DNA of 64,000 nt from Cercis canadensis (GCA_003255065.1 QAOA01001274.1:115819-179818); one strand, 5' to 3'; shown: positions 23,022 to 34,800, numbered from the stretch's first letter. Program-made: numbers and translations. Notes: a model not told the origin generated them from the letters alone.

Positions 23022-24127
23022 TCATAAGTAGGAAGAAGTTCAAGATCTAGATCACTTTTCTCACGTTTTTCTCCAGAACTTTCTCCCGTTGCCATAAGAC
23101 ACAGATTGACAATGTTTTCCTCTTCTGATTCATCAGTCTCTAAGGTTGAATCCTCATCACTCCAGGTAGCCACCATAGCTTTCTTCTTATCCTTTCTGAA
23201 GAACCTCTTCTTGTTGAGGTTTGGACATTCAAGTTTAATGTGACCTGACCTTTTGCATTCATAGCATATGATAGGCTCCTTGTTGCTTTCTCCTTTGGTG
23301 AAGTCTTTGTGACCTTTAGGTGGAAATCTCTTCTTCTCTTTTCTTTTCCTCATCATATCAAGAACTCTTCTTGTCACCAATGCTACATCATTATCACTAG
23401 AGGCTAGTTCTCTTTGAGTACTAGTCTTTGGAATAATAGAAGCAAGAGCTAAACTTTTCTTTCTTTCTCCTGCCATGTTATTCTTTTCCATGATCAACAT
23501 CTAATGTGATTCAAGAGTGCCTCTTAGAGAATCTATAGTAAGTTCATTAGATTCTGCAAATTGGAGCAAGACGGTTACTTTGGAGTCCCATTTTTCATTG
23601 AGACATCTCAAAATCTTCTTGACTTGTTCCTTTTGAGTGTAGATTCTTCCAAGACCTTTTAGATTATTGATGATGCTTAAGAACTGAGCAAAGAAAGAAT
23701 CCAGAGATTCATCTTGAGTCATGTGAAACATTTCATACTTGGTAGAGTAGATATCAATCTTTGCTTCTTTGACATGGCTTGTTCCTTCGTGAATGACAGC
23801 AAGTCTATCCCACATTTGCTTTGCAGTATTGCAAGAAGCAATGTTCTCATATTCTGTAGCAGATACACCACATACAATATTGTACCTAGCTTTAGGATTA
23901 AGAGTGAATTTGAGCTTGTCTTCAGTGGTAAACTCGTGTTCTTCTTTTGGGATAATTGCTCCTTCCACTACTTTGGTAGGAGGTGTGAGACCATTTTTGG
24001 CTATTTACCAAACTTCATAGTCGATTGTCTCAAGATACATTTCCATGCCTTGCTTCTAGTAGGGATAGTTTTCTCCATTGAAGAATGGAGGTTTGTGAGA
24101 AGAGTAAGACTCATTTTGGTTGTTCAT
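23022..24127 (-). pseudogene. Duplicate partial Sirevirus gag
   Basis: Same as the gag at 19082-20725 from its ATG (24127) to codon about 369, where the gap begins. Compared with the first copy it has three nonsense changes (at about 24056, 24008 and 23503), all C:G to T:A transitions. The first zinc knuckle is still present at about 23255. Confidence 0.85.
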
Positions 24128-24214
24128 GGTACCTGCAACACAAACTTAATAGGATCTTTAGCTCTTAGTCAGTTAGACCAGTAAGATAAGATGAGCATAA
24201 GCTCTGATACCAAT

Positions 24215-25262
24215 TGAGAGTTGCAGAGTATATTCCTAGAGGAGGGGTGAATAGGAATTATTAAAAAATTACTCATAAAACAAATTTAAATAGCATATTT
24301 GAATAAAATGAGATAACCTAATAATCCATTTAAAATAAAACAGAAGTTAATTCAGAGGATCAGAGATGGAGAAAAAGAAAATTTGCAAGAGTCTTTATAG
24401 TGGTTCGGCTTAACATGCCTACATCCACTTCTTCCATATCATGGGGTCCCACTATTCTTCAAGTTTATTTTTCCAAGCTTCTTCAAGCTTCACAACCATG
24501 ATTTTTGTTTTTCAAGCTGACCATAAACTCTCTCTTTCTCTGACTCACTAAAGATTACTCTCATGGATTTCTCCCATAGAAATCCAGATACAAAACCCAA
24601 GTGTTTTTGTTCAGCCCCAAAGAAGAAATTCTCTTACAGAGTAAAAATGATAATATGAAGTTCTTGAAGCATGGAGAGATAACCGAGAAGAAGAAGAAGA
24701 GTAAAACTCTTAACAACGACTTCCTTCTCTCTCTAAAATATTTTCTTCTTACTTCTCTTCATGCATACCAAAGCCTTGGAAGTTCCCCTTTCTTTTTTTT
24801 CCTTTCTTATGCACGTGAAAGACAAATAGGGAGGCATAGAAGGAGCCACCAACTGGTTGACACCATGTCAATCAATCAAAAAGGCTTTTGTCCTTTTGTC
24901 CCAAAAAATCTTACTTTGTATAAGAGAAGTAGGTAAACTTTTCCTTGAAACAAGAACCTTACATTAGTCACTTCAAGAAAGTACTTTTCAATCTCAACTA
25001 ACATAACTCTTAGTTAAATTGTTAAAGGCTAAATTTGGCTAGAGTCCTTGACAAACTTACCCACATAAGCAATATTTGAAACTCTCATTATCAAGTGGAG
25101 CTTGCTCACAGATGCAAGAACTAGTTCATAAGAACAAGTTCTTTAAGGCTTCTTTTCAAATCAGTTCTAAATAAGAACTTAGAGAAAAAAACAAACACAG
25201 ATTAGAAATAACAAGACATTTTGTTATCATCAAAACAGGACAAGAGACTTGTGGGGCTAACA
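24215..25262 (-). repeat. Duplicate of the Sirevirus 5' LTR
   Basis: TGAGAGTTGCAGAG...GGGGCTAACA, 1048 bp. Matches 20813-21896 except for a deletion near 24290 and point changes. A Met-tRNA primer site precedes it at 24201-24212. Confidence 0.88.
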
Positions 25263-25874
25263 ATATATATATATAGTCTCTAGTACTAATTTAGCTTAAT
25301 AATTCCCCTGAATTAGGTAATATTTGGGCAGCGTCATGTGGGAATTATGTATGCAGATCTAGTAGAAAACTGGCATAACGTATTTCAAGCTTAGGGCAAA
25401 TTTCTATGTTAACATCAAATTTTGAAGCTAAATGCGGTAACAAAAATTATCTTGTGGAGAATGTGATATGTGGTTGCTGGATATGACAATCCAAGATTAC
25501 TTTTGATGTCTTGCATAAAACTGTGATCTATTCTTGGGAGTATTTCTATCATTTGGAAGCAACAAGTCATGAGAAAATACATTAAAACTTTGAAGAAGCA
25601 TGGGCTTAGTTGGGATCCATGTAGAAGAAAATGATTCAGATTTCAGTTTGGTTACCTGAGCTAGTTTGAGATGTGATATCCGTTACAGTGGTACTCAGAT
25701 GATCTTTGGCTGGTTCTATGTGTTGAAGCTAAAACCCGTAATATATGTGAGTTCTTTAAATCCATTTTGAATTAACTAGCTTGAATGCAGTAAATCTAAA
25801 TTTGGAGAGGGGAAAATTGAAGGATGAAGGATGCATCTTGTTCATGTAGTTGATTACAGAGGCAATTCTGTTTT

Positions 25875-25995
25875 GTTTATATCATATGTAGACTTTGGTT
25901 TCATTTTGTAATGCAAAATGATTTCATATCAAATGAATTATGATTCTCATTGCAAAAAACACGTCTTTTTAATCTCTTTAATATATATCTTTATA
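25875..25995. other. Short unique flank before a solo LTR
   Basis: AT-rich, ending in TTATA, the target duplication of the solo LTR that follows. Confidence 0.6.
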
Positions 25996-26950
25996 TGTGA
26001 TGTTTAGCTCTTGAATAAGCTTAACATCGGCTAGAGGCACGACTCTGTTCACTAATGTGACAGACCGTGTCACTTAAGCTAGTATCAGGACTGGTAACAT
26101 GGGACGTGTTCTCTCAAGGGCTAGACGGTGTCACCTAGACTTGGTCTCTGGACTGTCAACATGGGCAGGAACATGAGGTGTGTTCATTGGAGGTTTGGAC
26201 GTGTCACTTGAGGTGAGTCTCTAGAAGATAGACACGGGGCATGACACGGGGCGTGTCACTTAAAGGCTCGGGTGTGTCAATTGGAGTAAATCACTGGAGA
26301 TAAGACATAGGGCGTGTGAATCAGACACAGGCGTGTTCAAGCTCAGGACACGACCTCAGACACGTAGCATAGGGCGTGTTGTAGAAGGTGGCTCTCGGGT
26401 TAAGTAACACGGGCATGTTCATTAATGAGACACGGCCCTGTTGTCAAGACTGGTTAAGTAACATGGGCATGTCGTTCAAGACTCGAGCTCGTGTTCGAGG
26501 TATGTCTTAGAAATCAGTTAGGCGGTTATGGCCAAAACTGACTAAGGCTAATTGATCCTGAATTCCTATATAAACTAGTGAGATGAGAAACAAGGAATAA
26601 CTGGTGCATTGTGAAACACTTCAGAAATTAGAGAAAAAAGAATCAGAGAGATTGAGAGAAAAGAAATAGAGTGAGACTTCAGAGGGTTATGACTTGCATT
26701 GATGCAAGGTTCAAGAACAGAGGTCAAGGAAGGATTCTATTGTAAAGAAGGCTCGATCTTGTTGTTATTAATCTAGTGGAATGTTCTCTCCCGTAGATGT
26801 AGGCCAAATTGGCTAAACCATGTAATTCTGGTGTTGTGTTTCTTTTACTGATTTACTGCTTTAAGTTTTTTCTGGTTTAGTTTTGGGTTTTGCTGGTATT
26901 TGCTGGTTTGTTGCTTGTCATTTGGTTGCATAGGTTAATTTTCTCTAACA
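25996..26950 (+). mobile_element. Solo LTR with TTATA target duplication
   Basis: 955 bp starting TGTGATGTTTAG and ending TTCTCTAACA, flanked by TTATA on both sides (25991-25995 and 26951-26955). A TATA box (CTATATAAACTAG) at about 26566-26577 and a GTAGATGTAGGCC... segment near 26795-26830 are typical of copia LTR promoter and R/U5 regions, which sets the strand. The U3 part (26030-26480) is packed with degenerate ACACGGGCGTGTC-like motifs. No internal domain is present, as expected after LTR-LTR recombination. Confidence 0.8.
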
Positions 26951-26955
26951 TTATA

Positions 26956-28871
26956 TATAAAAAAATATTGAGGTTTCAAGTTTGAATTTCTATTGGCTCA
27001 TATTTTTAATCAAAAATTTAGCTCTATCTCTGGAATGGTAAAAATGATTCATGTGTACGTAGGTGTATTATCCCAACTTTACTTACCAAACGGTTCTACC
27101 TTCACAACTAAATCTGCACTTCTCCGAGTTTAATGTATTATAATAAGTTTCTAAATCAAATAATTATAGAACAAAATTTTACCGGCCCAATATAGACCAG
27201 AAAAGATATGCCCTTACGATCCTCAGGTTTGATTAAAAAATGCAGAATAAAGAAATTATTAATTCTTTAAAGTGACTCATGCTTGAAAAATGNGTTGTGT
27301 TTCTTTTACTGATTTACTGCTTTAAGTTTTTTCTGGTTTAGTTTTGGGTTTTGCTGGTATTTGCTGGTTTGTTGCTTGTCATTTGGTTGCATAGGTTGAT
27401 TTTCTCTAACATTATATATAAAAAGGTTTCAAGTTTGAATTTCTATTGGCTCATATTTTTAACCAAAAATTTAGCTCTATCTCTGGAATGGTAAAAATGA
27501 TTCATGTGTACGTAGCTGTATTATCCCAACTTTACTTACCAAACGGTTCTACCTTCACAACTAAATCTGCACTTCTCCGAGTTTAATGTATTATAATAAG
27601 TTTCTAAATGAAATAATTATAGAACAAAATTTTACCGGCCCAATATAGACCAGAAAATATATGCCCTTACGATCCTCAGGTTTGATTAAAAAATGCAGAA
27701 TAAAGAAATTATTAATTCTTTAAAGTGACTCATGCTTGAAAAATGCCAAATCTCAAAACAATATTTTCTTTTCCTCTAGAAAGAACAGAATAAATTTTAT
27801 TGTTTTGGGATGACTTAACCATCTGCTATTATGACCAAAAAAGAGAAAAACCGTATGCTATTAAAATTTCAAAAGTAATGTGATTGATCTGTGAGTTTAG
27901 TGGCATCTTTTTTGGTTATAAAAATTAGAGGGTTGATGTTAAATGTTTTATTCTTGTCATATACTCTTCTCCTTTTTTTTTTTCTTCCGAGTGCATTATG
28001 CTCCATTATAACCAAAAAACTGCAAGTTGTATGTGTAAAGTGAATTGCTATGTTACCACTGCTACCACTCCCCTCAAAATTCCCATTCTTTACCAAAATA
28101 AGCAATGTTTTTGAGCTTGTTATGAAGTTCTCCTAAGTTATAGTAACCTAATGTCAGTAAAAATAATTTATTATACTAGCATAAGTTGCATTAATTGGGC
28201 CATATAGAAAAGGTATAGGAAAAAGGTTTAAGTGGAATCTACTTTTTATATATGGCTTAATTTTTGCACCTTAATTATTTTGACTCACAAAGAATATACA
28301 CTTGATGAGAACTAAGGAGAAAATATTGGGCCTATTAATTGGTCCATACTCCGGGTGATGAGAGCTTCAAGGTGAGCTCAAAAACCTTGGTTACTTAGTT
28401 TTGAAGGGTGTTGGCACTATTCCCACTTTTAAAGGAGGAGAGGGGCTAGCATAACAATTTCCAGGAAAGGAAGAGAAAAGAGGATCACCAATTCATTAAT
28501 TGAAGTTCATAAGTTTCAGTAAATACTCATTCTCTCTATTGCATATGCCCAAACCAAAACAAAGGTACACATATTGATAATTCTTTTTCTGTTTTAGCTC
28601 GAAAGAAAAAGATGCTATTTGCATGCAACTACGATCACCGTACTACATGCATAAATAATTGGCATAATTTGAGCTTAGACATTGCAACCACAACTTAATT
28701 TTTATTTTCTTAGGCTCAAATTTTGTGACTTATGCATGTTTGCACAAGTACATAAAGCTAACTATTACGGGACTAGCATTATTCAAAAGAAAAATCTCCC
28801 CAAACGTATTCTCAATTCTCATCCACTGTTGGTTATACGTGCCCCCTAGTAACACAATTCATGCCATTCAT
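26956..28871. other. Intergenic, with an overlap artefact
   Basis: No gene recognised. A 78-codon frame at 27869-28105 has no supporting feature. 27294-27745 repeats 26833-27292. Confidence 0.5.
27294..27745. repeat. Duplicate of 26833-27292 across a single N
   Basis: After the N at 27293 the sequence restarts at GTTGTGTTTCTTTTACTG, as at 26833, and runs nearly identically to the point where the first copy stops. This includes the end of the solo LTR. A contig overlap not merged by the assembler is the likeliest cause. Confidence 0.85.
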
Positions 28872-29222
28872 TTAGTAGCCTCTCATACATTCGACAAAGC
28901 ACAAAGCATAAGCAGACAAGTATGCAATTGACCTTTCTTCAAGTCCTCTCTTTGCACATTCCCTTCCACATTCCTCTTTGCACTCCTTATGTCTTCTTTC
29001 ACGAGTAGATGGATACCTCTTAGAACTGTGATCATTACCAGTGATACCTGATCCATGAGGAGGATGAGGGTGATCACCGGCATGGGTAGAAGAGCTAGAT
29101 GAGAAGGGAGATTGCAAGCCAAGGGAAAATTCAGAGAGGTTCCTTGGAGCCTGAATTACAACGAAAATGACCACCACCATCATCAAAACAAAGCCTTTGC
29201 CTCTGACAGCTTTATTGGCCAT
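28872..29222 (-). CDS. Small secreted cysteine-rich protein, intact paralogue
   Basis: A 116-residue protein with a hydrophobic segment at residues about 10-25 (Met/Val-rich), which looks like a signal peptide. Next comes a Ser/His/Pro-rich linker (about 38-72), a basic run, and five cysteines at 81, 85, 89, 108 and 112 (Cys-x3-Cys-x3-Cys-x18-Cys-x3-Cys). This is consistent with a small secreted peptide released from a precursor, or a hairpin-type disulfide fold. The ATG at 29220-29222 is followed by the conserved N-terminus and preceded by a TATA box 76 bp upstream that is shared with the gene at 7148. A 79-codon frame inside it in another phase is a shadow. The family is not firmly recognised; thionin-like by spacing of the first three cysteines only. 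Confidence 0.6.
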   Translation of the reverse strand: MANKAVRGKGFVLMMVVVIFVVIQAPRNLSEFSLGLQSPFSSSSSTHAGDHPHPPHGSGITGNDHSSKRYPSTRERRHKECKEECGRECAKRGLEERSIAYLSAYALCFVECMRGY

Positions 29223-29297
29223 TACTTCTCTCTCCCCTTCGCCTGCCCTCTATTGGTTTCTTTTGTATATGTTTATCTATGTTAATGATACGCATCC

Positions 29298-29306
29298 TAA
29301 TTTATA
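29298..29306 (-). promoter_or_regulatory. TATA box of the cysteine-rich gene at 29222
   Basis: The minus strand reads TATAAATTA within the same GAGTAGTATAAATTAGG string found upstream of 7148. Conservation between paralogues supports its use. Confidence 0.65.
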
Positions 29307-29390
29307 CTACTCAATTAAACATTGTTTTTGAAACACTCACGAACTTTTTTTATAAAACTTGTGATTTCTGATAACCACTAATTATCCTTT

Positions 29391-29630
29391 TTTAACTTCT
29401 AAAAGCTTATAATCGTTCCTTACATTTTATTCAATTCCATATGTAACTGAAAAGACAGAAGATAATGTAGGTGGGTTGGAAGAAAATTATAAATTTAAAA
29501 GATAATATGTTTTAACTTCTAAAAGCTTATAATCGTTCCTCACATTTTATTCAATTCCATATGTAAATGAAAAGACAGAAGATAATGTAGGTGGGTTGGA
29601 AGAAAAATTATAAATTTAAAAAATAACAGA
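29391..29630. repeat. Tandem duplication, 120 bp unit, two copies
   Basis: The unit containing AAAAGCTTATAATCGTTCCT occurs at 29401 and 29521, exactly 120 bp apart, with a few substitutions and one indel. No N lies between them, so unlike other repeats here it looks real. Confidence 0.9.
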
Positions 29631-31206
29631 AGTCACTAAGTGTGCTCTTGTGATGAAGGGCTTGAATAGTTTGCAGGAGTTTAGGTTAGATACTCTATGC
29701 CATCAAGTAACAGAAAAAGAAAAAAAAAATAGATAGAAGAGAAGCCCCTATGCTTTGATAAAGCCTAGTATATAAAATTTTGAGCAAATTACATTTACAG
29801 ACATTGAAAGTGTCCTTTCGTGTTACAAAATTTACAGTAACCTCCTTATAATAATTTTCTTATAGGGTTATTTTAATAAGATTATCTGAGTTTGTAGTAT
29901 TACTTAAATTAAGGGAAAGTATAAATGTCTATTAGAGCTTATATAAGCATTTTGTTAGTTATTTTAATGGTAAGTTAAGAAAAAGGGTTATTTTTTATTT
30001 TTATATGAACGAAGATGAGATCTATTGTACATTTGTGTAACTAACTTTGATGGAGATGAGTGTAATAATAACAATCAAATGATATTCGCACTTACTGAAA
30101 GGCATCTCTTTATTACAATACAGAACAATTCATTACTATAATAATACAGTGTTCCTTGTAGTACCTTCTTGTTTGATAAGCTTAAATGCCTATGTACTAA
30201 TCCACTTTGAGAAAAAAGCCCTGAATCCAAAATACTGTTGGAAAAGATAACATGGTGTGGTTTAAAATTAGCTTGTAAGTGATAAACTCATCAGTTTTAA
30301 TAATTGGAGTAATTAATATTTTTAACTGTGGGTGATGAGTAGACTAAATTTATGAGACTAAAAGTATACTATTAACTCTCTCTTTTGAATGAGTTTTAGA
30401 GTTTTTTCGTACATAAGCCAAAGTTAAAGAAGGTTATGTATAATTTACCCTTAAAAATATTATAATGATCCTGAGAATAGTTATGAAGTGATACATTTAT
30501 CAAAACATAAAACATCATTTTCCCCTTCATTGGTTGCATTGTGGTTGTTGTAACTATTAAAGTTGACTAATACCAAAAAAGAAAAAAAAAACTATGAAAG
30601 TTGATGACGATTACAATTATGTTCAAATGAAATCAGAAATAATAATATTACAGCTATGATCATGGTTGTAGAATGCAATTAAAGCTTGTATGAANAATTT
30701 ACCCTTAAAAATATTATAATGATCATGAGAATAGTTATGAAATGATACATTTATCAAAACATAAAACATCATTTTCCCCTTCATTGGTTGCATTGTGGTT
30801 GTTGTAACTATGAAAGTTGATTAATACCAAAAAAGAAAAAAAAACTATGAAAGTTGATGACGATTACAATTATGTTCAAATGAAATCAGAAATAATAATA
30901 TTACAGCTATGATCATGGTTGTAGAATGCAATTAAAGCTTGTATGAAGCCATAAAGCCAAATAATATCATGGCATGCACGTAGTAGCTTGAAATTTTCCA
31001 ATGCATTATATTTTACACGACACATTAACATTGCAGTTTTGCTTTTGAAATTAAGGAATGTGAAAAGGATGAGATTTTGAGCTAATTAAGCAACAAAAAT
31101 CTGAAAACCAATTAAACCCTAATACCTGAAAACATAGCTTCAAATTGTGGTCCACAACCCCAATGACCTCCACAATTTTTCTATTTTCCACAAATTGAAA
31201 GAACAG
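29631..31206. other. Intergenic, with an overlap artefact at 30695
   Basis: No gene recognised. 30441-30694 and 30696-30949 are nearly identical and separated by a single N at 30695, an unmerged contig overlap. Confidence 0.6.
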
Positions 31207-31320
31207 CAAGAGCAAAGTCTTCAGTGACCCTCAAGGGCCTCCACTGCTCCAATTTCTGGATGTTAATTTGATTTCAACATGGAGTAGTGGAAGCCTTTGA
31301 GGGTTTCTGAAACCTTTCTC
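31207..31320 (-). ncRNA. MIR477-like: miR477-like precursor hairpin 3
   Basis: On the minus strand the 5' arm (31317-31279) and 3' arm (31253-31212) pair over about 40 bp with only scattered mismatches, one of the cleanest stems in the window. The loop of about 25 nt has a small inner ATGTT/AACAT stem. The candidate mature 5p is GAAACCCTCAAAGGCTTCCAC at 31287-31307, with the star arm rich in GGCCCTTGAGGGTC. The core matches miR477, but the 3' end is CAC(TA) instead of CAA(TA), as in hairpin 4, so these two form a subgroup. A TATA box lies about 45 bp upstream. Confidence 0.75.
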
Positions 31321-31361
31321 CATTCAATTCTCACACTGACATCCTTGGTTGGTGAGTACCT

Positions 31362-31371
31362 CTATATATAG
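31362..31371 (-). promoter_or_regulatory. TATA box for hairpin 3
   Basis: The minus strand reads CTATATATAG about 45 bp upstream of the stem. The same block (TATA then GTTTAGGGTTTGATTCGCC) recurs at 48532-48618 without a hairpin. Confidence 0.6.
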
Positions 31372-32234
31372 GGAATGGTAGCAGACTCTGACTACACAAT
31401 AGTGATTAATTGTTTGAGCTATAAAAGTTCTATCTCTGTTTAGGGTTTGATTCGCCATAAAGATTACTTTCTTTATAAAACTTTATGCGTCAAGAATCTG
31501 TTTAGTGCTTACTTTTAAAATTGAGACTCAGCATGTGATAAATAAACAATGGCAGGATGATTATAGTGAAAGTGATGATGGTAAAAATAACAGTAGTGAT
31601 AACGACAATGATGATGATTGAATGATAATGATAATAGAATTATAACGATACGTATTTGCAAAGGCAATGTATTGGTAATACGAAATAAAATTAAAGAACT
31701 CCAACTACTAAAGCCATCAAAGTCCTTGAAATTCTCATTACATAAAAAATAAACTAAAAGAGTCAGTGAATATGAAGTATTCACTACTTACAACCTACTT
31801 TTAAGAAATTTTAGTCTCAAACTTAAGGTGAATTAAATGATATAAAAAACTGAGCAAAAGAAGAATAATAATAAGAATAATAATAATAATAATAATAATA
31901 AGAATAATAATAATAATAATAATAAGAATAATANACATGGTATCAGAATTTTAGGTTAATGAGGAATTCTATGCTTGCCACTGCCATCCTCTTGATAATT
32001 AAATTAAAGAACAGAACATCGAAGGTAGACCTGTGCAGAAAAGACTTCTGCATGCTTTTGGGTTGAATTGTTTAGAACATTCTCTGCACAGAAAAGAAAA
32101 ATTATTCCTCAATATTGTGTTTCATCTATGTTACTTACCGTTAACTCTTCCCATAGTTAATGAAAATATATATGTATTTGTTTGTACTGTACTTTTTCTC
32201 TGAAAGAAATGTATGCATGCAATGAAAAACAAAA
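31372..32234. other. Intergenic with (AAT)n microsatellite
   Basis: No gene recognised. An AAT/AAG-type microsatellite runs 31863-31933 and ends in a single N at 31934. Confidence 0.6.
31863..31933. repeat. (AAT)n microsatellite with AAG interruptions
   Basis: Direct trinucleotide repeat, cut by a single N at 31934. Confidence 0.95.
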
Positions 32235-32440
32235 ATTCAGAGAAAGCAGAAAAGAGATATTCTTCCAAGAATATATGCTGTTGATTAATTATGGATAACT
32301 TATTCTGCAATTCAAGGGTCAAAACCCAAAAGCTTAAACAAACCCCAAAGTAATGTCTGATGCTTTTCTTGATAAGAGGACCTTTAATGGATGCTAGTAT
32401 CACTGTTAGAAATTAGAATGTCAAATTGCTTTAAAATCTG
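32235..32440 (-). repeat. Conserved duplicated block, copy B (paralogue of 4141-4402)
   Basis: Matches copy A in order and strand, at a similar distance (about 0.95 kb) from its miR477-like hairpin. The minus-strand frame from about 32397 down to 32290 stays open and aligns codon by codon with copy A, after AG-ended sequences that could be 3' splice sites. It may be a relic exon of a duplicated host gene. I do not recognise the product. Confidence 0.5.
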
Positions 32441-33371
32441 TGGTCGAGCTGACTTAAATTATTGAGTTGTCCCTTTAAATGAATGGCAACGGCCATTAAC
32501 CTATGAGAACCTCTATAAGATCTTTATCTGCAAATTGCAGGGAAACATTCCTTTTGGCGCTACATTATTTTTGTGGCTCAAAAGTGGGCAAAATATAGGA
32601 ATATTTTCCACTAAAACATGTTAACTAAGATGAATATCTTAGGCAGTTATTCTAAATCATTTCATGTGCTTTACATTTTACTTAACTTTCCCCCTCCCCC
32701 TCCTTCAATGAGGTAGACTCTAATTTCAAAATTCTAAAAATTACTATTGTTACTATAACTGAAACAATTATTTTTATTATTCAATTTATCTTCAATGTAA
32801 AACTCTATACATTGCTAGTGGAAAGGAGAGTGCTGTTTAAGAAGTGTTGGCATGAAGTTTTCTGTCTACTTATGATATATATAATAAATCCAAACCCGCC
32901 ATGTTGATTGGTTGGAACAAACTTATTCATCTAGTTTTGCAGGACAATGTCAATAAGAGTTGGTTCGAGATACGACCATCAAAACATCTTCAGTTCGGAT
33001 CTTGATCAAGATATCTTCTAATTTTGTAAGCACAAAAAAGAAGCTATGTGGTACTATTATGTTAGACTTCGTAGAACCAAAAAAAAGCATGCTAGATTTT
33101 CCTTATAAAAATGCAATACTTATTCCCTTGGAGCTTTCCCGCGGTGTTATATGTATAAACTTGACTAGAATACTATACTGATAGAGGTGCTCTCAACTTG
33201 GTATTTCACTATCAAATTTTCTAAATTTAATCTTTCACTTTCCAATTTCACTTTAATATTGTCCATTTGTCTATATGCTGTTCATTATCATAATTATATG
33301 TCAACTTAAAATATCTAAGGAAAACAATGACTCTTAATGTAGACGATTTGTCATGGACTGGTGTATAAGAG
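32441..33371. other. Intergenic, nothing recognised
   Basis: AT-rich. The frame at 32960-33181 has no family resemblance. Confidence 0.5.
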
Positions 33372-33376
33372 ATATG

Positions 33377-33566
33377 CTGTTGTGGGAAAGTGAATTACAT
33401 TCTCATTAACTTTGAGTGACTTTAAATGCACGAAGTGTTTGAGTTTTACAGGGAGACTATGTAAGATAATGATAAGGTTGGATACTATGTATTTGAGTGA
33501 GTCAACCTAATCTGATATTAACAACCTTAGAGACTAGAGTTTGAGTTTCAAGAGGTCACTACACCA
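33377..33566 (-). repeat. 3' LTR of deleted copia element
   Basis: CTGTTGTGGGAAAG...CACTACACCA on the plus strand, 190 bp, identical in length to its partner. Confidence 0.9.
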
Positions 33567-34800
33567 ATACGCCCCCTCAAGATGGTGGAGGATGGAACGA
33601 CACCAATCTTGTCTTTGAGAAAGAGGTGCCGGGGTCCTGATAGTGGTTTGGTGAGTAAGTCTGCAAGCTGATGACTGGAGGGTACATGGGAGACCCGTAA
33701 TGAACCATTACTCACTAAATCACGCACAAAGTGATAATCAATAACAAGATGTTTCATTCGAGAATGAAAAACAGGATTAGCACATAGATAGGTGGCACCA
33801 ATATTGTTTGAGAAAATGTGAGGGGATCTTGGCAATGAAAGTCCCATTTCTTGCAGAAGTTGCGTGAGCTAGAGGAGCTCAGCGGAAGTGGAAGCAATAG
33901 TTTGATACTCTGCTTCTGTGGAGGACCGAGCCACTGAAGATTGCTTGCGAGCAGCCCATAATCTAGGATTGGAGCCAAGATAGGCAATGTAAGCCCCGGT
34001 GGATTTTCTGTCAACTTGATCACCGGCCCAATCAGCATCACAATAGGCAATGAGAGGAAAAGACTTATCCTTCTTAAGGTGAATGCCGTGATCAATGGTG
34101 GTCTTTAAGTAGCGAAGGACACGTTTGAGAGCTTGAAAATGATTATCCTGAGGGCCTTGCATGTGTTGAGCAAGTTTGTTGACAGAGAAACTAATGTCAG
34201 GACGAGTGAGGGCAAGATACTGTAATGAGCCAACAAGACACCGATATAGTTTGGTGTCACATGAGGAGGCATTAGGCAGGGGAACAAGGGAGCAATTGAT
34301 GGCCATAGGAGTAGTCATAGGACGGGCACCTTGCATGGAAGCTTTTTCCAATAGATCACGAATATATTTGTGCTGAGTAAGGAAGAGACCCGTAGTGGTA
34401 GGGACAATTTCAACACCAAGGAAATAATTGGGAGTGCCAAGGTCCTTGAGAGAGAACTGTTGGGAAAGAACATGCTGAAATATCTTGAGGAAAGTGGGGT
34501 TATTGCCCGTCAATAATAAATCATCAACATAGACGAGGAAATAAGCGACTATGTTGCCCTTTTTGTAGACGAAGAGAGAGGTATCACACTTGGTATGAGT
34601 AAAACCAAAGCTCAAGAGAAAAGCTTTGAGAGTATCATACCATGCGCGAGGTGCCTGTTTGAGCCCATAGATTGCTTTGCGCAATTTACATACATGAGTG
34701 GGAAATGTGGGATGTTGAAAACCTGGAGGTTGAGCCATGTAAACATCTTCAGTGAGAGTGCCATGCAGGAATGCATTGTTAACATCCATTTGACACATGC
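33548..34800 (-). pseudogene. pol: Copia reverse transcriptase and RNase H fragment
   Basis: The frame begins inside reverse transcriptase at a Met-x-Gln-Met-Asp-Val-Asn-Asn-Ala-Phe motif. It has Tyr-Gly-Leu-Lys-Gln-Ala-Pro-Arg-Ala-Trp-Tyr and the catalytic Tyr-Val-Asp-Asp, and continues into RNase H with Tyr-Cys-Asp-Ala-Asp-Trp and the Ser-Ser-Thr-Glu-Ala-Glu-Tyr motif. A TAG at 33869-33871 separates the last 100 or so codons, which remain recognisable to the RNase H C-terminus (Leu-Leu-Thr-Lys-Pro-Leu). Integrase and everything before it are missing. Residual catalytic residues are intact, but no start-to-end protein can be made. Confidence 0.9.

Larger units (their letters stand above)
23022..25874. 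repeat. Near-identical duplicate of 19620-22508, probably an assembly or haplotype artefact
   Basis: This segment repeats the 5' part of gag, the primer-binding site, the 5' LTR and 612 bp of unique flank. The preceding contig ends in the flank and the next begins inside gag, which is the signature of overlapping contigs placed in tandem. Copy 2 has an LTR deletion of about 35 bp and scattered transitions. Confidence 0.85.
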
